A DNA stretch of 64,000 bases from an uncultured Loktanella sp. (GCA_937132065.1 CAKZNT010000047.1:1-64000); one strand, 5' to 3'; counted from the first letter of the stretch, positions 30,548-40,526 are shown. Notes: generated by a model not told the origin, from the sequence alone. Translations and numbers: made by a program.

Positions 30548-31396
30548 TTAGCGGTAAATTGCGGGCACGCCGAGTTTTGCGTGGATCGCATTGACCTGCG
30601 CCTGCGGCAGGCTCAGCGCGGTTGCCAGCTCGTGCAGGTATTTCGCCTCTGCTTGCTGATCAAGCTCGATCCCCATCACCGACATCACGTAAACCTGTTG
30701 CTCAAGCCCGCGCGGCACTTGCCTTGCCAGCCCTTGCACGTCAACGGGGCTGTCCAGTTCGTTTTGCACGAACCGCTGTTCTTGTGCGCTGACGTCCCCG
30801 AGGTGCGAGAGTAGTTTTTCGCGCTCTCCTGCGTCAAGCTTGCCGTCTGATTTCGCGGCCTGCACCATTGCGCGGATCATCAGCCCTGCGGCGGCCTCTT
30901 GGTCTTGCGTGGGTTGCATTTCGCGGGTCGGATTGCTGTCGAACTGCGAGTTCAGCACCTCGCCAAAGCTCCCCTCTGATTGGGATTGGCCTGCCTGCAA
31001 CTGCTTGGCCAAGCCACCCAGTAACCCGCCCAAACCGCCGCCACCTGCGCCGCCAAGCTGCCCGAGAATATCGTTTAGCCCGCCGCCGCCGGCCTGTTGC
31101 TGCTGCGGTTGGTCTCCGCCTGCGAGCCCTTCAAGAAGGCCGCCGATCCCGCCAGTCTGGCCGCTGCGGGTTTGCTGGTTGGACCCACCACCAAGGATGT
31201 TGTCCATCATGTTCTCAAGCCCGCCAAGGTCCGGCTTTTGCGCGCTTGCGTCAGGCGAGTGGCGGCCACGAAACAACCCGTCGTCATCAGGTTGCCCTGT
31301 GTTCTTTTGCTGGCCTGCCTTTTGGGTCATCGAGGCGACCCCTTTGGCGACGGCAACGCCGATAGCGACTTTTGCGAGTGTTTTCATCAATGACAT
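30548..31396 (-). CDS. DUF533 / TerB-like protein with glycine-rich middle
   Basis: 282 residues. A short hydrophobic N-terminus (ATLAKVAIGVAVAKGVAS region) precedes a glycine/glutamine-rich, low-complexity stretch (residues about 25-150). The C-terminal third is an all-helical TerB-like domain (AAGLMIRAMVQAAKSDGKLDAGEREKL). E. coli relative YebE is an envelope-stress protein without known function. Divergent from nothing; single-gene unit between fur and the antiporter, all on the same strand. Confidence 0.75.
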   Translation of the reverse strand: MSLMKTLAKVAIGVAVAKGVASMTQKAGQQKNTGQPDDDGLFRGRHSPDASAQKPDLGGLENMMDNILGGGSNQQTRSGQTGGIGGLLEGLAGGDQPQQQQAGGGGLNDILGQLGGAGGGGLGGLLGGLAKQLQAGQSQSEGSFGEVLNSQFDSNPTREMQPTQDQEAAAGLMIRAMVQAAKSDGKLDAGEREKLLSHLGDVSAQEQRFVQNELDSPVDVQGLARQVPRGLEQQVYVMSVMGIELDQQAEAKYLHELATALSLPQAQVNAIHAKLGVPAIYR

Positions 31397-31491
31397 TGTG
31401 GTCTCCCCCTAGGTGTTTGGGTGAATTAAGCGTTCAAACAAGCCATATGTGAAGGGGAAAACAGCGCGGCGCGCGTCATTGCGCCTGTTGT

Positions 31492-32742
31492 TCAGGGCAA
31501 AAGCTCTGGTTCGCGCCCAACCCGTTCGGCCAGTCGTGCCACTGTCAAACCCTGCACAATGATCGAAAAGACCACGACCATATAGGTCACGGTGAGGATC
31601 AGCGGCTTCCATTCGCTGGCAGGGAGCGAGAGGGCGAGCGCGACCGAGATGCCGCCCTTGAGCCCGCCCCATGTCATGATCGGGATCACCCCTTTGCTAA
31701 AACTGCGAAATGGTTTGAGCATCAGGATCGGCACGGCAACGGCGGCAAGGCGCGCGAAAAGCGCAAGCGCGATGGCAGCAATGCCTGCGGTGAAATTGTC
31801 AAAGTTGAAAGCAATCGCAAACACCTCGACCCCGATCATCAGGAACAGGACGGCGTTCAGGATTTCGTCGATAAGCCGCCAGAACCCGTCGACGTAGCGC
31901 CGCGTTTCTTCGGACATGCCGTATTTTGTGCCTACGTCCCCGATCAGCAGCCCTGCGCAAACCGCCATGATGGGGGCTGATACGTGCAGGTAAACCGCCA
32001 GTTCATATCCGCCGAATGCAAGGCCGAGTGTGATTAAAACCTCGAGGGAATAGTCGTCAATGCGCCGCATCACGCGGAAGGTCAGCCAGCCAAGAACAAC
32101 CCCGAGGATCGCGCCGCCAAGCGCCTCGACAAGGAATAATTCAATTGCGCCTGCAAAGCCCTCGCTATGGTTTTCGCCAGTCGGAAACGCCAAGCCAACG
32201 AGGATCAGGAACACCACGTAGCCAACCCCGTCGTTAAACAGGCTTTCGCCCGCGATCTTGGTTTCAAGGGCTTTGTCGAGGTTCGCTTCTTTGAGAACCC
32301 CAAGCACCGCAACGGGGTCGGTCGGTGAAATGAGCGCGCCAAACACCAGCGCAATCAGCAGTGGCATGCCCGTGAGCCATGAAAAGCCGACACCAACGAT
32401 GGTCGTCGACAGGCCGATGCCAATTGTCGCCATGAGCGCAACCGCGATCCATTCCTTGCGCAGATCAGCGATTTTGACATGTAACGCCCCCGCAAAGAGC
32501 AGCAGGCCCAACATGCCTTCCAAGAGAGCATCAGAAAATTCGATTTCCAGCACTTCGGCCCTGATCGCGTCTGCGGTTCCATAGCTGGGGAGCAACAGAT
32601 CGAACCCCAATATCGCAAGTGACGCAAGCAGTGCGACGACCAAAATGCCGATGGCTGACGGCAATTTGAGGTAGAGATAGTTGATGGCGCCAAATACCCC
32701 TGCGAGCACAATAAGAAACGACGTGATTTGCAGAATGTTCAT
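31492..32742 (-). CDS. CPA1-family Na+(K+)/H+ antiporter
   Basis: 416 residues and about 12 hydrophobic helices. Family signatures are FGALISPTDPVAVLGVLKEA and ESLFNDGVGYVVFL, the ion-binding Asp being in NDGVG. It exchanges monovalent cations for protons, supporting pH and salt balance, as expected in a marine organism. It has no large cytosolic C-terminal domain, unlike eukaryotic NHE proteins. The ion preference is not readable. Confidence 0.9.
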   Translation of the reverse strand: MNILQITSFLIVLAGVFGAINYLYLKLPSAIGILVVALLASLAILGFDLLLPSYGTADAIRAEVLEIEFSDALLEGMLGLLLFAGALHVKIADLRKEWIAVALMATIGIGLSTTIVGVGFSWLTGMPLLIALVFGALISPTDPVAVLGVLKEANLDKALETKIAGESLFNDGVGYVVFLILVGLAFPTGENHSEGFAGAIELFLVEALGGAILGVVLGWLTFRVMRRIDDYSLEVLITLGLAFGGYELAVYLHVSAPIMAVCAGLLIGDVGTKYGMSEETRRYVDGFWRLIDEILNAVLFLMIGVEVFAIAFNFDNFTAGIAAIALALFARLAAVAVPILMLKPFRSFSKGVIPIMTWGGLKGGISVALALSLPASEWKPLILTVTYMVVVFSIIVQGLTVARLAERVGREPELLP

Positions 32743-32793
32743 TGGCGGTCCTTTGCGGCTTTGGACCTGCTTAGCATGGCGAAAACCGCACTG

Positions 32794-33570
32794 CTAGCGC
32801 CTGATGCGGGGCAGTGCGCCCCATGTCCCGCCCAGTTGCCTGACCTGCGCGCCTGCGCCAATCTTAAAGCGGGCAAGCCCCGCGGCGTTGACGGTGTCTA
32901 TCGTCCCGAGATCAAGCCGCGCGACCCCGTGTGCGCAAAGCGTGGTGGCGGCATGATGCAATAACAGATGATGTGCGCAATTGGCGCGTCCTTGCGCGTT
33001 GGTCCACGCGATCTGGTAGGTAGCTGCTGTGCCATGCACCAAAAATAGCATTGCCGCGACGGGCTCTGAGCGTAGTGATGCCTGCACGAATATCGTGTGT
33101 TCTGCTGGCCAGAACTGCGCAATCGCATGGGGCATGGCGCGAAACCGCTTGGCTTTTTGCTGTGCGGTGTCTGCGGCAAAAAACCATGCATCGTCGTTTA
33201 TCACGAGCGGTCGCGCCGTGACTGTAAGCGCGCTTGTGCGTGCCTTGCATAGGCTTGCGCGCCAATTTGGGAGCGGCGAAAGTGGCTGTGTCAGATCAAT
33301 TTCACCAACGCTGGCGGGCGTCATGAGTTGGCGAAAGCCAGCCGCGCGCAGATCCGCCGCGTTGGCCGTGTCGGGATTTATGACGGTGACTGCGCGGCGA
33401 TTGATGCCCCTTGCCGCGCGCAAGGGCGCTGACTGTGCCGCGCGTGCGAGATAAATGAGAGGCCCGCGTTGCACATAGTGCGCCTGACTACCGTCGTCGT
33501 AAAATGCTTTTACGCCAAGGGATTGCAGCGTGTTTGTGAAGTGATTTGATTGTTGCAATGCACCGGTCAT
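32794..33570 (-). CDS. GNAT/FemAB-fold acyltransferase-like protein
   Basis: 258 residues from the ATG at 33570 (an ATG at 33585 is also in frame). The C-terminal half has the flow of a GNAT/FemX fold: VAAMLFLVHGTAATYQIAWTNAQG, then HHLLLHHAATTLCAHGVARLDLGTI. The acyl donor and acceptor are unknown. It stands between the antiporter and a small membrane ORF on the other strand. Confidence 0.6.
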   Translation of the reverse strand: MTGALQQSNHFTNTLQSLGVKAFYDDGSQAHYVQRGPLIYLARAAQSAPLRAARGINRRAVTVINPDTANAADLRAAGFRQLMTPASVGEIDLTQPLSPLPNWRASLCKARTSALTVTARPLVINDDAWFFAADTAQQKAKRFRAMPHAIAQFWPAEHTIFVQASLRSEPVAAMLFLVHGTAATYQIAWTNAQGRANCAHHLLLHHAATTLCAHGVARLDLGTIDTVNAAGLARFKIGAGAQVRQLGGTWGALPRIRR

Positions 33571-33615
33571 GGCCCCGTTAAACAATTAGAAACCTAAAGG
33601 AGCGTTAATGGTGTG

Positions 33616-33759
33616 ATGAAACAGACAAAGAAGAAGTGCGTAGCGAAGGTTTACGCCCCGCCAGCAATGGCGACACCGTTGGGCGCCGCCATTGTCGCGA
33701 TGTGCGTTGCTTTGCCCGCAGGGGGGGCGATTTGGCTGATCGCCGCTTTGGCGGGTTAG
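33616..33759 (+). CDS. Small membrane protein, 47 residues
   Basis: ATG at 33616 to TAG at 33759. A basic N-terminus (M-K-Q-T-K-K-K-C) is followed by two hydrophobic stretches around residues 19-47, ending L-I-A-A-L-A-G. An AAGGAG ribosome site at 33597-33602 sits 13 bases upstream of this ATG and 10 bases before an in-frame GTG (33613). A two-codon frame ATG-GTG-TGA at 33608 ends on the start codon. The stop overlaps the end of tyrS by 4 bases. Function unknown; real expression is unproven. Confidence 0.5.
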   Translation: MKQTKKKCVAKVYAPPAMATPLGAAIVAMCVALPAGGAIWLIAALAG

Positions 33760-35006
33760 CCCAATTGCACGAGCGCGTGCCGCTTTTTCCCCGCGCTTAG
33801 CTTGATCGGAGTGGCAAGCATGTCAGCCGTGATCATCAGCCCTGCATCGGTGAGCGGTTCGTCATTCAGGCGCGCGCCGTTGTCGGCGATCAGGCGTTTG
33901 ACCTCTTTGCCGCTGCCCGCAAGCCCTGCTTTCACGATGACCTGCACGATCGAGATGCCGTCTGCGATATCTGCCGCTGACAGGGTTAGCGTTGGCAAGT
34001 CGTCGCCAACGCCGCCCTTTTCAAAGACCTCGCGCGCAGTGGCCTCGGCGGCGGCGGCGGCATCCGCGCCGTGCAACATCGCTGTGACCTCATTGGCAAG
34101 GATGATTTTGGCGGCGTTGATTTCTGCACCTTCCAGCGCGCCGAGGCGCTCGCATTCTTCCACTGGCAGCTCTGTGTAAAGCTTGAGGAAGCGGCCCGTG
34201 TCGGCGTCGGTCGTGTTGCGCCAGAACTGCCAGAACGTGTAGGGCGCGGTCAAGTCGGCGTTCAGCCACACCGCGCCATCTGCGGTTTTGCCCATCTTTT
34301 TGCCATCAGAGGTGGTCAGCAAATGCGAGGTCATCCCGTAGATTTCATGGTCAAGCACGCGCCGCGTCAGGTCGATCCCGTTGACGATATTGCCCCATTG
34401 ATCCGAGCCGCCAAGTTGCAACAAGCAGCCGTAACGCCGGTTCAACTCAAGGAAGTCATAAGCCTGCAAAATCATGTAGTTGAATTCGAGGAATGACAGG
34501 GACTGTTCACGATCAAGTCGCGACTTCACGCTTTCAAACGACAGCATCCGGTTGATCGAAAAATGCCGCCCGATATCGCGCAGGAACGACAGGTAGTTCA
34601 GATTGTCGAGCCATTCGGCGTTATTGAGCATGAGCGCGCCGTTAGGCGATTCGTCATAGGACATGTAGGCCGCAAAAACGCGTTTGATGCCCGCAATATT
34701 CTCGTCGATTTTCTCTTCGGTCAGCAGGGGGCGCTCGTCAGCGCGAAAGGACGGATCGCCGACTTTGGTTGTGCCGCCGCCCATGAGAGTGATCGGTTTG
34801 TGCCCTGTCTTTTGCAGCCAGCGCAGCATCATGATCTGGATGAGCGACCCGACATGCAACGAGGTCGCTGTCGCGTCAAAGCCGATATAGGCGGGGACCA
34901 CGCCATTGGACAACGCATCGTCCAAGCCTTGATAGTCGGTGCAGTCGGCCAAGAAGCCGCGCGCCATCATCACAGACATAAATTCGGATTTGGGGTGGTA
35001 GGTCAT
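33756..35006 (-). CDS. tyrS: Tyrosine-tRNA ligase
   Basis: Class I synthetase charging tRNA-Tyr. The ATG at 35006 gives 416 residues. The HIGH-type motif is LHVGS ([13 protein letters not shown]), the KMSKS-type motif is KKMGKT, and the C-terminal S4 RNA-binding domain begins around [19 protein letters not shown]. An in-frame ATG at 35036 would add ten residues without homology. Divergent from anmK, with 74 bp between starts. Confidence 0.95.
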   Translation of the reverse strand: MTYHPKSEFMSVMMARGFLADCTDYQGLDDALSNGVVPAYIGFDATATSLHVGSLIQIMMLRWLQKTGHKPITLMGGGTTKVGDPSFRADERPLLTEEKIDENIAGIKRVFAAYMSYDESPNGALMLNNAEWLDNLNYLSFLRDIGRHFSINRMLSFESVKSRLDREQSLSFLEFNYMILQAYDFLELNRRYGCLLQLGGSDQWGNIVNGIDLTRRVLDHEIYGMTSHLLTTSDGKKMGKTADGAVWLNADLTAPYTFWQFWRNTTDADTGRFLKLYTELPVEECERLGALEGAEINAAKIILANEVTAMLHGADAAAAAEATAREVFEKGGVGDDLPTLTLSAADIADGISIVQVIVKAGLAGSGKEVKRLIADNGARLNDEPLTDAGLMITADMLATPIKLSAGKKRHALVQLG

Positions 35007-35080
35007 TGCATTTTCCCTGCACAAAGTGTCCGTCACCCTATAAACGTCGATTTGACGAAGTGAAAGTGGATGTTCAGTTT

Positions 35081-36175
35081 ATGCAAAAATCAGGACCTGT
35101 GCGCGCATTGGGGGCGATGTCTGGCACGTCGCTTGACGGCGTAGACGCCGCGATGCTTGTGACGGATGGCGTTGACATTATCGCGTTTGGCGAGAGTGCG
35201 TATCGCTCGTATTCGCCCCAAGAGGCTGCTGTTCTGAAGGGCGCGCTAGGGCAATGGCCCCATGATGGTCTGGCCGAGGTGGCGGAGCTGATCGAGACTG
35301 TGCACGCTGATGTGCTGAGTTCGTTTGACGATGCGGAGCTGATCGGGTTTCACGGGCAGACGCTTGCCCATGACCCCGATAACGGGCGCACCCATCAATG
35401 CGGCGATGGTCAGGTGTTGGCTGACGTGCTTGGCAAAGACGTTGTTTGGGATTTTCGCAGTGCCGATATGACGATGGGCGGGCAGGGTGCACCGCTTGCG
35501 CCATTCTATCATTTCGCCTTGGCCAAGTGGCTGAAGGCAGACGCGCCGGTTGCGTTTTTGAATTTGGGCGGTGTCGGCAATCTGACATGGATTGATCCGC
35601 GCCTGCCAAAGCCGCAAAGCGAGGGCGCGCTACTGGCCTTTGATACTGGTCCCGCGAATGCGCCTGTGAATGATTTGATGCTTGCACGGCGCGGGTCGCC
35701 GTTTGACGAAGACGGGGCGCTGGCGGCTGAAGGCGAGGTTGACGACCACCTGATAGACCGGTTTCTGTCCCATGCCTTTTTCTACAGAATGCCGCCTAAG
35801 TCATTGGATCGCGACGATTTTGCTGATCTTAGCGCAAGTGTCGAGGGGCTCTCGGATGCGGATGCTGTTGCGACCCTGACGGCGGCTGCGGTGATGGGTG
35901 TCATCAAGGCAATGGAGCATTGCCCTGCGCCGCCTACGCAGTTGTTGGTGACAGGCGGCGGGCGCAAGAACCCGACCATGATGGCGATGCTCGCGGCAGG
36001 ATTGGACATGCCTGTTCTGCCTGTCGAGGACGTGGGGCTCGATGGTGACATGCTTGAAGCGCAGGCGTTTGCCTACCTTGCGGTGCGCGTGGCGCGTGGC
36101 TTGCCGACGTCATGTGCAGGCACGACGGGCGTGCGTGCCGCCGTGTCGGGCGGCACGATCAGCCGCCCCCGCTAA
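35081..36175 (+). CDS. anmK: Anhydro-N-acetylmuramic acid kinase
   Basis: Phosphorylates 1,6-anhydroMurNAc during recycling of peptidoglycan, opening the anhydro ring. From the ATG at 35081 it has 364 residues. ASKHA-fold motifs: [16 protein letters not shown] at the start, [35 protein letters not shown] and [14 protein letters not shown]. The frame extends upstream to 35006 but without family match. Its stop overlaps the end of the mttB-like gene by 4 bases (convergent). Confidence 0.93.
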   Translation: MQKSGPVRALGAMSGTSLDGVDAAMLVTDGVDIIAFGESAYRSYSPQEAAVLKGALGQWPHDGLAEVAELIETVHADVLSSFDDAELIGFHGQTLAHDPDNGRTHQCGDGQVLADVLGKDVVWDFRSADMTMGGQGAPLAPFYHFALAKWLKADAPVAFLNLGGVGNLTWIDPRLPKPQSEGALLAFDTGPANAPVNDLMLARRGSPFDEDGALAAEGEVDDHLIDRFLSHAFFYRMPPKSLDRDDFADLSASVEGLSDADAVATLTAAAVMGVIKAMEHCPAPPTQLLVTGGGRKNPTMMAMLAAGLDMPVLPVEDVGLDGDMLEAQAFAYLAVRVARGLPTSCAGTTGVRAAVSGGTISRPR

Positions 36176-37752
36176 AGCGGCAGGTGGATGTTGAACCGCG
36201 CGCGGATCGCGGCATCCGTGACAGGATCAAACTGTGCCTGCGAAGGCTGGTTTAATATCTGTTCTTTGCGCGCGGTGGCATTGCGCAACAGGTCAGGCTT
36301 GCCGCGTTCCTCCCACTCCTTTGGCGAGGTCCGATCGGCGGTTTTCGGGTAGACATATTCGGTCTGCATCAAGCCTAGCGTTTGATCCGACCCCAGATAA
36401 TGACCCGGCCCCTTGAGGCAGACCTCTTGCATGGTTGCAAAGCCGAGGGTTTCGTCGTTGACCTCGATCCCGCGCACGCAGCGTAGGGCTTGCCCGATCA
36501 GATCATCCCCAAGCACGAGTGATTCCATGCAGAACCCGAGCAGGGAAGCATGCATGCCCGCCGCTTCATAGACCATGTTCAGCCCCGAAAGCCCTGCCAT
36601 GACGTTAGAGGCCATTTGCTCCCAGCCTGCCTGCATATCGGGGAGTTTGGCGTCGGCGATGCCCGCCGCGGCCCCCCCTGGAAGCCCGTAGAACTGGTGC
36701 ATCTGTGCGCAACCCGCTGTCAAAAGCGCCTGTTCGCCTGACCCCCCCGACATTGCCCCTGTGCGCAAATCCGACACAAACGGCCACGTGCCAAATATCG
36801 CAGGATGCCCCGGCGCGATGCTATTGACGTAAACCACGCCAGCGAGGCATTCGGCGACCGCTTGCACAATTGCGCCCGCGATTGGCGCTGGCGCGGTGGC
36901 GCCCGCTTGCCCCGCAGATAGCAGCAACACAGGCATGCCTCCTGCGATGCATTTCTCCATGACCAAGCAGGATTCCGTGGCAAATTTCATCGGCGGCACA
37001 ACAAAGCAGTTGGAGTTCGACACAAAGGGCCGTGCGCGCCATTTGTCTTCGCCCCCCGCCAGAAGGTGCAGCATTTCAAGGGCGTCTTCGACGAAATCGG
37101 GTTCGGTAAAGGAGGTTCCCACGTGCTTTTTCGTGCCAGAACATGCCCCGTAAATTGTGTTGAGGTCCATCTCGCGGTTGTCGGTGATGTCACGGCAGAC
37201 CATTGGCCGTTGCAGGAAGTGGATGTTATCCATCTGCTGCACAATCTTTGCGGCATCATGCAGGTCTTGAAGTGTGGATTCGCGGTATTTGCGTCCGTGA
37301 ACGTCGACCACATGCACCGCAGCGCCCGCCGTCCCGTAGTGGACCCGCGTGCCCGACAGATCGAGATCAAACTGCGGATCACGCCCGTGCAAGGTAAGCG
37401 ATTTAGTGGCCATCCCGAGCATCTTGGTGACCAAGTCCCTAGGGAAGCGCAGTCGTTTGTCGTCGCCGTAGATCGCGCCCGCTTTGACCATGCAGTCAAC
37501 ACCGGATGGCGGCGCATCACAAAGCCCGATTTCCTCGAGCGCGCGCAATGCGGCCTCGTGGATACGGCCCATGTCGTCGTCTGTCAGCGGGCGGTATCGG
37601 CCCCCTGACATGCCCGCCTTGATGGGTTGCATATCGGTGGGCAGGGGGGCTGCGCGTGCGGCGGTGCGCGCGGCCCGTCCGCCAGAGCGGCGCGGTGCGC
37701 CAACGGTTTTGCCTTGCGGCGCGTTTTCGAAAGCCTCGGACATATCGGTCAT
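36172..37752 (-). CDS. Corrinoid methyltransferase, MttB superfamily, non-pyrrolysine type
   Basis: 526 residues of the COG5598 family. Archaeal MttB moves a methyl group from trimethylamine to a corrinoid protein and needs pyrrolysine read from an in-frame TAG. Here the frame is open throughout, so there is no amber codon. Non-pyrrolysine relatives such as MtgB use quaternary amines like glycine betaine. Recognisable stretches are [22 protein letters not shown] near the start and [22 protein letters not shown] in the region where archaeal MttB carries pyrrolysine. No corrinoid protein gene is adjacent. The substrate is unknown. A corrinoid activator lies at 59.6-61.7 kb. Confidence 0.85.
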   Translation of the reverse strand: MTDMSEAFENAPQGKTVGAPRRSGGRAARTAARAAPLPTDMQPIKAGMSGGRYRPLTDDDMGRIHEAALRALEEIGLCDAPPSGVDCMVKAGAIYGDDKRLRFPRDLVTKMLGMATKSLTLHGRDPQFDLDLSGTRVHYGTAGAAVHVVDVHGRKYRESTLQDLHDAAKIVQQMDNIHFLQRPMVCRDITDNREMDLNTIYGACSGTKKHVGTSFTEPDFVEDALEMLHLLAGGEDKWRARPFVSNSNCFVVPPMKFATESCLVMEKCIAGGMPVLLLSAGQAGATAPAPIAGAIVQAVAECLAGVVYVNSIAPGHPAIFGTWPFVSDLRTGAMSGGSGEQALLTAGCAQMHQFYGLPGGAAAGIADAKLPDMQAGWEQMASNVMAGLSGLNMVYEAAGMHASLLGFCMESLVLGDDLIGQALRCVRGIEVNDETLGFATMQEVCLKGPGHYLGSDQTLGLMQTEYVYPKTADRTSPKEWEERGKPDLLRNATARKEQILNQPSQAQFDPVTDAAIRARFNIHLPL

Positions 37753-37940
37753 GGTGGGTCACTTTTTTAAAGGGGAAAGGCAGGGTTCACTAGGCCAACC
37801 AGTGCTGCGGTCGCCCTCTTGCTGCCCGTCCGCGCCTTGCGCCGATGGTCCGAAGTATCACAACGAAATGTGCGTCCTGCGCGTTCATGTTGCTCTCCCG
37901 ATTTCAGGTATGGAAGCGCGACGATGATGGGGCGTCTTGT

Positions 37941-37967
37941 CCAAGAGCGACCTAGGGTCGCTTTTGG
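37941..37967 (-). terminator. Long hairpin after the ICL/PEP-mutase-like gene
   Basis: CCAAGAGCGACC / GGTCGCTTTTGG with loop TAG, a 12-bp stem with one G-T pair, 16 bases past the stop of the leftward gene. No T run follows on that strand, so it may be a processing or repeat hairpin instead. The rest of the gap 37753-37982 shows nothing I can name. Confidence 0.5.
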
Positions 37968-37982
37968 CTCATTTGCATCAGT

Positions 37983-38795
37983 TTATTGCTGTTTTAACAG
38001 GTTATCCACGATATCACCCGAGATCGCTCCGCCCAAAAGCCCAAGATCACCAGTCCCGAACATCCCATTTGCGGCGTCATGGATTGCTGCATGGGTCACC
38101 CGTGCCAAGGCCGACCCGAGCGAGAGCCGCGCGACACCCGCCTGACCGTAATCGGCAACCGAATGTTTGGTGAAACGTCCCGCCGCGAGCACGTTCACGG
38201 GCGCAGTTGTTGCCGCGACAACCCGCTTTATCGCAGCCATGTCAGGCAACATCGGCGCATAGAGACAGTCCGCGCCAGCCGCCTCGAACGCCAGCAGACG
38301 GCGCAATGCCTCGTCTGTATTGTAGTGCTCTGTCATGACGCCGTCCGCCCTTGCCGTCAGCACAAAGTCGTGGGGTAGCGCGCGTGCCGCAGCACTGGCC
38401 GCACGGATCCGCTCGACGGCGAGATCAAAGTCGTAGCAGTCCCCGAACCCCGCAATGATATCTTCGATGCAAATGCCAGCCAGCCCGATTTCCGCCGCGA
38501 GCCGCACAGTTTGCGCGCAGGTCTCGGGATCATCGCCAAACCCGTTTTCAAAGTCACCTTGCACGGGCAGGCGGGTGACGGAAAGGATGTCTTGCGCATG
38601 GGCAAGGCTCTCGTCGCGCCCGATTTCTCCGTCAGGGCGGCCAAGCGTGAAAGCAAGTGCCGCCGAGGATGTGGCAAGCGCCTTGGCCCCGAGGTTTTGC
38701 AGCATCAGTGCCGATCCACGGTCCCAGATATTGCCCAAAATAAAGGGGTTCCCTTTGACGTGCAGGGCGCGGAAAGTCTCGGCGGGATGTGTCAT
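37983..38795 (-). CDS. Isocitrate lyase / PEP mutase-family enzyme
   Basis: 270 residues, a TIM barrel of PF13714. Typical features are SSAALAFTLGRPDGE near the start, VQGDFENGFGDDPE (metal-site acids), GICIEDI and VLTARADG. The isocitrate lyase catalytic motif KKCGH is absent, so it is not a glyoxylate-cycle isocitrate lyase. Members act on C-C or C-P bonds of oxaloacetate, 2-methylisocitrate or phosphonopyruvate; which one applies here is unknown. It precedes the mttB-like gene on the same strand, 230 bp away. Confidence 0.82.
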   Translation of the reverse strand: MTHPAETFRALHVKGNPFILGNIWDRGSALMLQNLGAKALATSSAALAFTLGRPDGEIGRDESLAHAQDILSVTRLPVQGDFENGFGDDPETCAQTVRLAAEIGLAGICIEDIIAGFGDCYDFDLAVERIRAASAAARALPHDFVLTARADGVMTEHYNTDEALRRLLAFEAAGADCLYAPMLPDMAAIKRVVAATTAPVNVLAAGRFTKHSVADYGQAGVARLSLGSALARVTHAAIHDAANGMFGTGDLGLLGGAISGDIVDNLLKQQ

Positions 38796-38804
38796 CTGGT
38801 GATC

Positions 38805-39977
38805 CTAGCTGGCGTGGGATTTGGCGAATGCGACCAAGCGGTTGAGCGCGTCGACATAGGCCTCGTCGTTGATCGTCATCGCGACGCGGATATGGCCAGC
38901 GGCCGCCTTGCCAAAGCTCTCGCCGGGCATGGTTGCGATCAATTCGGCGTCAAGCAGCGCGTTTGCAAATTCCTCGCCGCTCATGCCCGTCGCGCGGATA
39001 TCAAGCATGACATACATCGCACCTTGCACTGGGACAGCGCGCACCACGTTTTGCCCTTCGAGCGCCTTGAGCGTCAAAAGACGGCGGCGTTTGAAGGGGG
39101 CAGAAACCTCGTCCTCAAGCGGTGCGCCTTGTGCAATAGCGAATTCGGCGGCGTCCTGAATGTATCCGGGCACGCCGTAGGTGGTATGTGTGGCTAGGTT
39201 GATCAGGTGCTCGATCACGTCAGGTGGCCCGCAGACCCAGCCGATCCGACTGCCTGTCATGGCGTGGCTTTTGGACATGGAGCCGATGACAAGCGTGCGC
39301 TCGGCCATGTCAGGCAGGGCGCGCGGGCTCAGGTGGTCACCCTCCCAGATCTGGGTGTCATAGACCTCGTCCGAGATCAGCCAGAGATCGTTCTGGATGC
39401 AAACGCCTGCGATGTCGGCGAGTGTTTCAGCACTATAAATAACGCCTGTCGGGTTGTTGGGGCTGTTGATCAGCAGCGATGTCGCGCCTTTGGCCACAGC
39501 GGCGATGTCAGTCGCCTTTGGCTGGAAGTTGTTGGCCGCATGGGCCTGAATAGCCACGGGGCGCGCGCCAATTCCGCGGATGGTTCCGGGGTAGGTCGCA
39601 TAATAGGGGTCGATATAAAGGGCCGTATCCCCCTCATCGCAGACGGCACTATGGGCCGCAAAGAGCGCGGATTGCCCCCCCGGCGTAATCAGGATGTTGT
39701 CGCGGGTGGTCGCAACGCCTGTGCGCGCGGCAATGCGGGCGGCAACACTATCACGCAATGCGAACGATCCCGGCACTTCGGCGTAGCCCGTGCGCCCCGA
39801 GACCGCCGCGCGATCCATTGCCGCGAGGATATCAGGATGCGTGCGAATATCATGTTCGCCAATCGTCAGTTCAACGACATTTTGACCTGCGTCGATCATG
39901 CGGCGGGCGCGGTAGAATACGTCCCATCCGTCAGAGCCGCCGCCAGTGATTTGCGTGATGCGTTTCGATAATTTCAT
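38805..39977 (-). CDS. PLP-dependent aminotransferase (class I/II)
   Basis: 390 residues from the ATG at 39977 (M-K-L-S-K-R-I). Signatures: TPGGQSALFAAHSA, INSPNNPTGVIY, LISDEVYD and the Schiff-base lysine in GSMSKSHAMTGSRIGW. The overall look is close to the arginine:pyruvate transaminase group, though the substrate is not proven. The start of the ICL/PEP-mutase-like gene lies 9 bases downstream of its stop, so the two probably form an operon. Confidence 0.88.
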   Translation of the reverse strand: MKLSKRITQITGGGSDGWDVFYRARRMIDAGQNVVELTIGEHDIRTHPDILAAMDRAAVSGRTGYAEVPGSFALRDSVAARIAARTGVATTRDNILITPGGQSALFAAHSAVCDEGDTALYIDPYYATYPGTIRGIGARPVAIQAHAANNFQPKATDIAAVAKGATSLLINSPNNPTGVIYSAETLADIAGVCIQNDLWLISDEVYDTQIWEGDHLSPRALPDMAERTLVIGSMSKSHAMTGSRIGWVCGPPDVIEHLINLATHTTYGVPGYIQDAAEFAIAQGAPLEDEVSAPFKRRRLLTLKALEGQNVVRAVPVQGAMYVMLDIRATGMSGEEFANALLDAELIATMPGESFGKAAAGHIRVAMTINDEAYVDALNRLVAFAKSHAS

Positions 39978-40009
39978 CCCGTTGAGGGGATAGAAATGCC
40001 GCCCGCCTG

Positions 40010-40453
40010 TCAACCCGCGAATGGTGTCAAATTGCGTGGTCCTGTGCCGTCGCGCCCCTTGATGTCGGCGGGGTTGTAGAGGGCGCAGGATTTCAAAGAC
40101 AGGCAACCACAACCGATGCAGCCGTCAAGTTTGTCGCGCAAGTCCGTCAGAGCGGCGATTCGGGTTTCGATGTCGCGGGCGAATGTCTTGGAAATGCGGG
40201 TCCAGTCGGCCTTGCTTGGCGCCTTGTGGGCGGGCAGCGGGCGCAAATGGTCTGCAATGTCTGCCAAGGGAAACCCCAGCTTTTGCGCCGCCATCACAAA
40301 GGACAACCGCCGCAGATCATGCCCGCCATAGCGGCGATGCCCGCCCGCGTTACGCACAGGCGCGACGATGCCGTGGGTTTCGTAGAACCGGATTGCAGAG
40401 ACTGCCAGTCCAGTGCGTTTGGCCAGATCTCCGATTGTTAATCCCTGCCGCAT
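40010..40453 (-). CDS. soxR: SoxR redox-sensing regulator
   Basis: MerR-family regulator that senses redox-cycling compounds through an oxidisable [2Fe-2S] cluster. 147 residues. N-terminal MerR helix-turn-helix (TIGDLAKRTGLAVSAIRFYE), a dimer helix, then the cluster cysteines Cys112, Cys115, Cys117 and Cys123 (C-x2-C-x-C-x5-C), exactly the SoxR pattern. It is divergent from a VOC protein and shares an operator with it; no soxS is expected outside enterics. Confidence 0.94.
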   Translation of the reverse strand: MRQGLTIGDLAKRTGLAVSAIRFYETHGIVAPVRNAGGHRRYGGHDLRRLSFVMAAQKLGFPLADIADHLRPLPAHKAPSKADWTRISKTFARDIETRIAALTDLRDKLDGCIGCGCLSLKSCALYNPADIKGRDGTGPRNLTPFAG

Positions 40454-40467
40454 GAAAAACCTCTTGA

Positions 40468-40485
40468 TCTCAAGTTAACTTGAGA
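40468..40485. promoter_or_regulatory. SoxR box
   Basis: TCTCAAGTTAACTTGAGA, an 18-bp perfect palindrome matching the SoxR operator CCTCAAGTTAACTTGAGG except at its ends. It lies between soxR and the VOC gene and can control both. Confidence 0.88.
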
Positions 40486-40526
40486 AATTAGAAACGATTC
40501 ATCACTGAAAGAAAAGGACATTTCTG

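Noticed and set aside
36172-37752. Pyrrolysine-encoding MttB
   Set aside because: The reading frame has no internal TAG, and no pylTSBCD genes are in the window.
38805-40112. Longer start for the aminotransferase at 40112
   Set aside because: The extra 45 residues overlap the soxR coding region and lack homology to the family; the ATG at 39977 fits.
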